Assembly (NCBI GenBank): GCA_022606135.1 | Contig: JABYQN010000006.1 | Coordinates: 1,798,001-1,862,000, forward strand | Length of the DNA: 64,000 nucleotides | Origin: Fomes fomentarius | Lineage: Eukaryota; Basidiomycota; Agaricomycetes; Polyporales; Polyporaceae | Reading direction: 5' to 3' | Part shown: piece after piece, positions 58,687 to 64,000 of the stretch | Numbering within the stretch: the stretch's first letter is position 1 | Layout: every line of letters starts with the position of its first letter | Program-made: the position numbers and the translations under genes | Notes under the pieces: generated by a model | Seen by the model: only the letters and a program-made list of their open reading frames with translations | What the model was told of the DNA's origin: nothing | The model's database searches: none

Positions 58687-60205
58687 CTACGTGCCACCAA
58701 CCTCCTCTCCGGAATCTCCCCAGTCGACCTGTTCATCATCTGCACCACCATACCCGACACCATCCCCGTCAGGATTTCTCAAGGCTCCCGCGTCGCGTAA
58801 TTTCTGCAACATCGCCGCGAGCTCCTCAGGTCTGCTCTCGTATTCGTCGTCTGTCTCTCCCTCCGCGTCTTCATCGCCCCACGCCTCCTCGTCGAAGGTA
58901 CCAGGTTCCCCTGTCTCGATTCCTCTTTCTGTACCACCTTCTTCGTCACTCTCCGCATAACCTCCAAGGAGATTCATGACGTTGCGTTGTTCTTCTCCGT
59001 CATCCTCTTCCCCGTCGCTTCCATAGTCCCCCAGGAGACCGCAGATGGCCCTCTTCGCCTGCTTTGGGTTGAGCTTCCGCCTCTTGGGCCGGTGCTCGTC
59101 CGGTTCGTCCCGCACCACTGCACCGCGGTCATCGACAATGGTGCCCTGGAATGCATCTTCTTCCCATACTTCGATAGTCGGGAACTCCACGAAATGTTTG
59201 TGTTTGAGGACGGCACCGAGTGCTTTACTGGAGTCTAGCTTGTAGTACCCGGAACGCAGCAAGCGTCCAGGCTGTGGCACGTGAGGGTTGCTGCTCAACG
59301 CAGCGAGCGGATCCAGAGGGGTGCTCATGAGGCATAGTGGAGGTGTGAAGGAGTCTGGGACCTCCTCGTCTGGGAGCACTAGAGCTTGCGCCCAAGAGGG
59401 TACTGTCTTGTCCTTCTTGCTTTTACTCCGCTCCGTCACATGTGTCTGTATCGCACTCAGAAGAGACGTCTCTAGTGTGATCCGGTGTGCAAGCAAAGTG
59501 AACGGCGGGTCTAGGGTTTGCGTGGGGGCAAGCAGGTTCCGCGGGGGATGGAACTTGAACTCGACTGTCAGGAGCGCGGTCCTATTCCTAATGAGACAAT
59601 AGAAAGATGCAGATATAATTCGGTTTCTGCACATCACGGAGGTCAAGAACAGATGCGTACTTGAAGTCCCATGTCGATTGGTTGAGTGTCCGCTTCTCCA
59701 TCCCGTTCGGCAGAAATTCAATCTCAATGTCCCGGAAGTCGAGCTGCATCTTGAGCACGTCCCGCTTCGACGTCGGTTTCCCCTGCGTGGCTGCGCCTCC
59801 TCTTCCTCGCCCTCGTCCCCGGCCTCTCCCATCACCTCTCCCCCGTCCGTTTGCAGAATGACCGTTACTCGTAGCGTATCCTCCCTGCACGATCTCTCGA
59901 CCCACCTCCCCGATCTTCCGCCCGACCTCTTCGAGAAACGTGTAGTCATTCATGAGGGACATATACCCGTATTGGTTCATCGGCACGTATGCAGCCTTGT
60001 TGCGGATTCCAGAGCAGCCTTCCCCAAGCGTCTTGTGTTTTGTGGAACATGAGAGAGAGCAGGTGCGAAGGTTGCATCGAGGACATGTGTATATAGCAGC
60101 TTGAGTCTGACAGATAACGCAGATTGGGGATTGCCGCTGAGTCGCCGCCGAGGAACTCTCTGCATACGGAATATCCAAGGTGTCGTTGACTCGTGCACCT
60201 TCCAT
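58687..60205 (-). CDS. BCD1: Bcd1, box C/D snoRNA assembly factor
   Basis: HIT-type zinc-finger protein needed for assembly of box C/D snoRNPs in the nucleus. Two exons, split around 59,590-59,660, give about 480 residues. The HIT finger near the N terminus reads CVICQTQAAIYTCPRCNLRT then CSLSCSTKHKTLGEGCSG, with all paired Cys/His ligands. KAAYVPMNQYGYMSLMNDYT follows as in family members, then an RG-rich linker (GRGRGDGRGRGRGRGRGG). The next part contains FRDIEIEFLPNGMEKRTLNQ and VEFKFHPPRNLLAPTQTL. A basic RPKRRKLNPKQAKRA and a long acidic tail (ESDEEGGTE, DEDAEGETDDEYE) complete it. ATG 60205 is used because MEGARVNDTLDIPY precedes the finger directly. Confidence 0.9.
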
Positions 60206-60470
60206 AGCAAGCGGATGGTGGAGGTGAGAGAGGTGGCTTGGGCGTCTGCACGAACCAAGACGCGACGCGTTTTTTTCTTGATCGCGTGCGAGACGCGTTC
60301 CATCAACGCATGCATGGTGTGTTGTACGGTGGTGTAATGTAGAGTCCATTGATAGATACGGCACGATTTTGCATTGATACAATTGATGCTAAACTTCTAT
60401 ACAACCTAAGGAAACAGCGAGATTATGGTGGCGAGCAGGATCGATGCCAGAATATTGGGTATGAAAAGTC

Positions 60471-61550
60471 CTAGATATCATCCATGCCAAAGTCGATCTC
60501 TACCTTCTCACCCGGCTTGAACGCCGGGAGGCCTTCACATGCACAGATATCAGGATATGTACTTGTGCAAGTAAAAAGGTGACGTACCTCTATACGGGCA
60601 ACTTGAGCACCTGAATGCATCTCCCAGGTAGCAGTTACCACAGCTGCTGGTCGCCTTCGGGGCAGCCGCCGCCGCCGCCAAAAGCCTGTCCTTCTCGGCT
60701 TGCGAAACTTCGAACGCCTTCCCGTCCGGTGCGCCATTCAGCAACACTACTTTACTTTGTGCCTTTTCCTCCGCCTCCAGCTCAGCAAGACCGCACGTGC
60801 AGTTCTTGCACGCCTTCTTCCTTCGGGGCGCACCACGCACCGCAGGCTCGCACGCTGCTGGCCGCTCACGATCCGCTGCAGTCAGGAGACTCTCAGCATC
60901 GATGGAAGGGGTAGAAGGAGCGTTGAGTGTCCACAGGGCCTTTTTCGACGCCTTCCGCTCCGGATCGACCTTCCGTCGAAGGGGAAGGGCCGCAGCGGGT
61001 GCAGGTGCGGTCTTCAGAGTAACGGAGACACCCGTCGAGTGTGCAGGCTTTTGCGCAGTGAGCGTGCCCTCCTTCGTGGCGCTGAGGACGGTGAGTCCGG
61101 CAAGAGTCAAGTCTGACGGCAGCGTGGGGAGAGCCGAGTCAAGGTTCAGGATGTGGAGGGTTCCCAGAGGCTCCAGGCCTACCAGGAGCTGCTTGAGCAA
61201 CTCTGGGATCCTGGGGGCCAGGTTGTCATACTCGGACGGAGACAAGGTGACGTGAACGGCCGAGAACTTAGAAGGGGGGAGAGTGGTGGCTAAGAGAAGT
61301 TTTGGCTTTGCCGGCGTCTTCGGATAACAGTGATGTGCGCACCTCCGTCCAACAATCTATCAACCATATGCCTCTCAACCTCACGCGACTCCTCGAGGGA
61401 CTTGATCAACGACTGATATTTTCCATCCTGCGCAGTTGCAGGGGATCCGATGGCGAGTGTGGGGCCCTTCGACGGGATGGCAACGAGCGAAGGCTTCTCC
61501 TGAGCCTGTACTAGAGTCGATGTTGGGGCGATGTAAACCGCGGGTGCCAT
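60471..61550 (-). CDS. DRE2: Dre2/CIAPIN1 Fe-S assembly factor
   Basis: Electron-transfer protein of the cytosolic iron-sulfur assembly pathway, working with the diflavin reductase Tah18. Three exons, about 320 residues. The N-terminal methyltransferase-like domain reads DGKYQSLIKSLEESREVERH, VTLSPSEYDNLAPRIPELLK and LEPLGTLHILNLDSALPTLP. The C terminus carries both Fe-S sites: site A within CEP..KKACKNCTCGLAELE (C, then CXXCXC) and site B in SCGNCYLGDAFRCSSCPYRG (CXXC-X7-CXXC). It ends LPAFKPGEKVEIDFGMDDI. All cysteines are present. It lies 266 bases upstream of BCD1 and 336 bases downstream of the reductase, all on the same strand. Confidence 0.95.
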
Positions 61551-61885
61551 TGCGTTTGGTGTCAAAGAACGGATGGGGAGTTGTAGGTAGGACGATGAGG
61601 AGATAGGACTTTATGAAAGAAAGACCGAGGATGCTTAGATGAGAGAGAGACTTTTCGGAGGTGAGTCTTAGTAAACCGCTAGACGCCAATTTCATGCTTT
61701 TGATCTCATCTGGAGTCATTCGTTGGTCATCTCCTGATATCCGGTCCGGCTTTCCCCGTCCACTCACAGCGTCCTGATTCCGCGATCATCCCCAAAAAAC
61801 TAGAATCGACAGACTTTTGCATTTTACCGATCGCAAACTGATGCGCTCTGTTGTCTCGACCGTTATGTCCGCGCAGCGATACATC

Positions 61886-63089
61886 CTACAGCTTCCAGAC
61901 CGAGTCGGTACCATACCCCAAATCTCCAAGTTCCCCATTGATGTCGCCCTGTGAGAAATTCCGTCCAAATGGTCCAGCAATGGCCGCAATCATCCTGGGG
62001 TGGATAGCAAGTACCTATGAGTGCACGTGTCTCTATAGCAAGCGTGGATGTGACGTACGGATCTGGACCACACACGAGGAACTTGATCTTCTTGCTGTCC
62101 CCACCGTCCTGAGACTGTGCCTTTCCCGACGCGCCAAAAAGACTCCGCCACCAAGTTCTGTTCTCGGACCCCGTCGCACGTCTGATAGCTTCCTTGCTTA
62201 TCCGACCCACGGTGAGCGCAGAGGAAGGTATTGCCGGATGTCTAGGACCCTCGAAAGAATCCACGAAGAGGGACAGCGAGAGCCTGTCAGGATGAGCCTG
62301 GGAGTATGCTATAAGAGGCTGCAGCATCTCTGGCGGCGGAAGCTCTATCGGCCGACGAGACGAGTGCAACAGTGTGAAGTGAGTCTTCGTGTTGGGCGAT
62401 GGTTGGCTCAACAACTCTTTGTGTAGAAGCTGATAGAAGGGTGTGATACCCGTTCCTCCTGAAATCTACTGCACCTCAGGGCATTCTCAACAATACCAGG
62501 ACGGACCACGTACCATTATGACCTCGTCCCACTCGCCATCTGCCCAGGGCCACGTCTTGAGAGGTCCTCGTATTTCTATCTGGTCACCGGTTTTCTTGGA
62601 ATGCAGCCACCGGCCGACTTCACCCGTTTCATACTTCTTGATCCAGAACTTCATGCAGCCTTCACTGTCCATACCTTCCAGAGGAGTAAACGGACGCTCA
62701 ACCTGGATGTCGTCGTCCTTTATGTATACTGAGAATATGGGTTGCAACGCTGCCTCTTGCAAGGATGGGATGGAATGGCGGGGCACGACGAGGGTCATGA
62801 GACGAGTATTTGCGTCTGGACACGGCTCGGTAAATGTTATTGTGACAGAGGTGAAATGAGTGGGAGATAGGAGCGCATCCTTTTTCGTGGGTGCTGCCCT
62901 AGAAGAATTCGGCCAGAGAAGATAGGATACTACGACAGCACCACTTCCCAGTCCAAGGAGGAGAGCTGTCGAGCCCGTACTTGAAGCGGAAGAGAACTTG
63001 TTGGAGTAGAAGCGTCTTGATGAGCCGTGTCCGTGAGCAAGTATGTCATGAATGCGACGAAGAGGAGAGCGGGAGACAAGACGCAACAT
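61886..63089 (-). CDS. Cytochrome-b5-reductase-like flavoprotein, mitochondrial
   Basis: NAD(P)H-dependent FAD enzyme of the ferredoxin-reductase fold. Three exons, about 350 residues. The Arg/Ser-rich N terminus (MLRLVSRSPLRRIHDIL, SSRRFYSNKFSS) looks like a mitochondrial presequence and is followed by one membrane helix (ALLLGLGSGAVVVSYLLWP). The FAD motif is ERPFTPLEG, then KFWIKKYETGEVGRWLHSK. The nucleotide loop ISGGTGITPFYQLLHKELL and the late CGPDPMIAAIAG follow. The protein ends LGDLGYGTDSVWKL. It resembles Mcr1 in layout but has an insert (SLFGASGKAQSQDGGDSKK) and an unusual tail, so it may be a fungal paralogue of Mcr1/Cbr1 rather than the orthologue. It is divergent from the next gene. 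Confidence 0.85.
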
Positions 63090-63278
63090 CGCCGTTGGCG
63101 TTGAGTACCAAAAGGGGCAGGCGACTAGAGGGAGCACTACGTCAGTTATAGACGCCTACTTTGAGAGAAAGACGGACGGTGGTTGCTCTTTTTACACTAC
63201 TACTACCTCCATAATCTTCCGTCTGCTGCGCGGACTGCATTCCTACTTCCACACACTATCCTACATCTATTCGTTACC

Positions 63279-64000
63279 ATGGCAGACTCGCTCGAGTATC
63301 GCTTTGTATCCACCTTCGACACTAACCGCTCCGAGTTCTCTAACAGCCTTGGACCGACCCACGTCCGCTCCTTGCTCCTTCCAAATCACTTGTCCGCGCA
63401 AGCATCGCTGGGACCTTCCAGACATTCTGGACCCCCTGCCATATCTCAACATGCCTCTGGTGACCAGATCTTAATCTCCCCGTTCGAATTCTCTCTACCA
63501 TTGGTGCCCAAGGTCGGCTACAGTTCGGACCTCCAGTTGAATGCGGCTCCTGCACAATTCAGGGTACCAGTCGCGTCTCAATCAAGACATCCTCAAGACT
63601 TCTACACGAACGGAGTCCCGCCAATAACGACAAGCATTTCTGTACCTGTCTCAGCCCTTGTCAACTCGCCAGCCTCTACACCCATCCTGTGCGGCTGCTC
63701 TTCTGGACATCACGAGGAAGCTGATCAAACAAGTACCCTCGCTGCGTTACCCATCCCTGAAGATGCTCAGAAAGTTGCCAGTTCTGCACTATCACTCCAG
63801 GATTTCTGTCAGGTACCCTCTTCCACTGGTATCGACGAATCCAGCGTTGCACCACCCGTGGTGGATTGTCCTAGTCCAGATCCATCGAGGCTTCAGTCTG
63901 CTTCCGCTCCTGCACCCAGCATCTGCAATACAAGCGCATACTCCGCATGCCCGTCCGCGGAGTTCTCGGCACCAGCCTGGAGCCCTCCTTCGTCCATACC
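63279..64000 (+). CDS. Ser/Pro-rich protein of unknown function, cut by window edge
   Basis: Starting at ATG 63279 (MADSLEYRFVSTFDTNRSEF) the frame stays open for 240 codons to the end of the window, so the gene continues outside. The visible part is rich in Ser, Pro and Ala with no recognisable domain and is probably disordered. The uninterrupted frame, good start context (TTACCATGG) and the divergent promoter shared with the reductase make a real gene likely. Such N termini are common in fungal transcription factors and signalling proteins, but no domain is visible to decide. Confidence 0.72.
   Translation, partial: MADSLEYRFVSTFDTNRSEFSNSLGPTHVRSLLLPNHLSAQASLGPSRHSGPPAISQHASGDQILISPFEFSLPLVPKVGYSSDLQLNAAPAQFRVPVASQSRHPQDFYTNGVPPITTSISVPVSALVNSPASTPILCGCSSGHHEEADQTSTLAALPIPEDAQKVASSALSLQDFCQVPSSTGIDESSVAPPVVDCPSPDPSRLQSASAPAPSICNTSAYSACPSAEFSAPAWSPPSSI

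Overview
The window is nuclear DNA of a filamentous basidiomycete fungus, most likely an Agaricomycete. It is gene-dense and fairly GC-rich. Nearly every gene is split by short introns of about 50-70 nt with GTRNGT donors. Conserved proteins are of fungal type (RIM15 with a receiver domain, SCH9, GtaA glutaminase, CID2, YOS1). I saw no rRNA, tRNA, CRISPR array or intact transposon. Gene models were built by hand by joining reading frames at GT/AG sites and checking phase, so outer boundaries are firmer than individual splice sites.

Layout. 0-9.9 kb: a C2H2 zinc-finger gene cut by the left edge, CID2-like, a small unknown minus-strand gene, a GILT-type thiol reductase, YOS1, mitochondrial ribosomal uL22m, OST1 (ribophorin I), a small secreted protein and a BRCT protein. 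10.2-16.5 kb: EFR3 and VPS52, convergent. 16.7-26.8 kb: an accessory-looking block with a small putative membrane protein, two copies of a SnoaL-like/flavin monooxygenase fusion, and between them a secreted glutaminase A on the other strand. 26.8-33 kb: a long protein of unknown function, RPN11 and mitochondrial bS18m. 33.2-50 kb: RIM15, a UIM-containing protein, RNase P p30, an APD1/AIM32-like ferredoxin-fold protein and SCH9. 50-64 kb: a small membrane protein, a forkhead factor, MED18, a third monooxygenase copy with a decayed fourth behind it, an NTF2-like protein, BCD1, DRE2, a cytochrome-b5-reductase-like protein, and an unknown gene running off the right edge.

Most genes are single-copy housekeeping functions: secretory traffic (YOS1, OST1, VPS52), plasma-membrane PI4K scaffold (EFR3), mitochondrial translation (uL22m, bS18m), proteasome (RPN11), RNA processing (RPP30, BCD1), transcription (MED18, forkhead) and Fe-S assembly (DRE2). 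Two kinases of the nutrient pathway, SCH9 and RIM15, lie about 8 kb apart. In yeast Sch9 restrains Rim15.

The most unusual part is the dispersed family of two-domain flavin monooxygenases: three full-length copies plus one relic in 40 kb. One copy carries two single-base frameshifts and another has an altered dinucleotide-binding loop, which points to recent duplication and decay. Other oddities are an apparent frameshift in the APD1-like gene, a 632-nt intron in bS18m where other introns are about 60 nt, and a run of 26 G just upstream of OST1.
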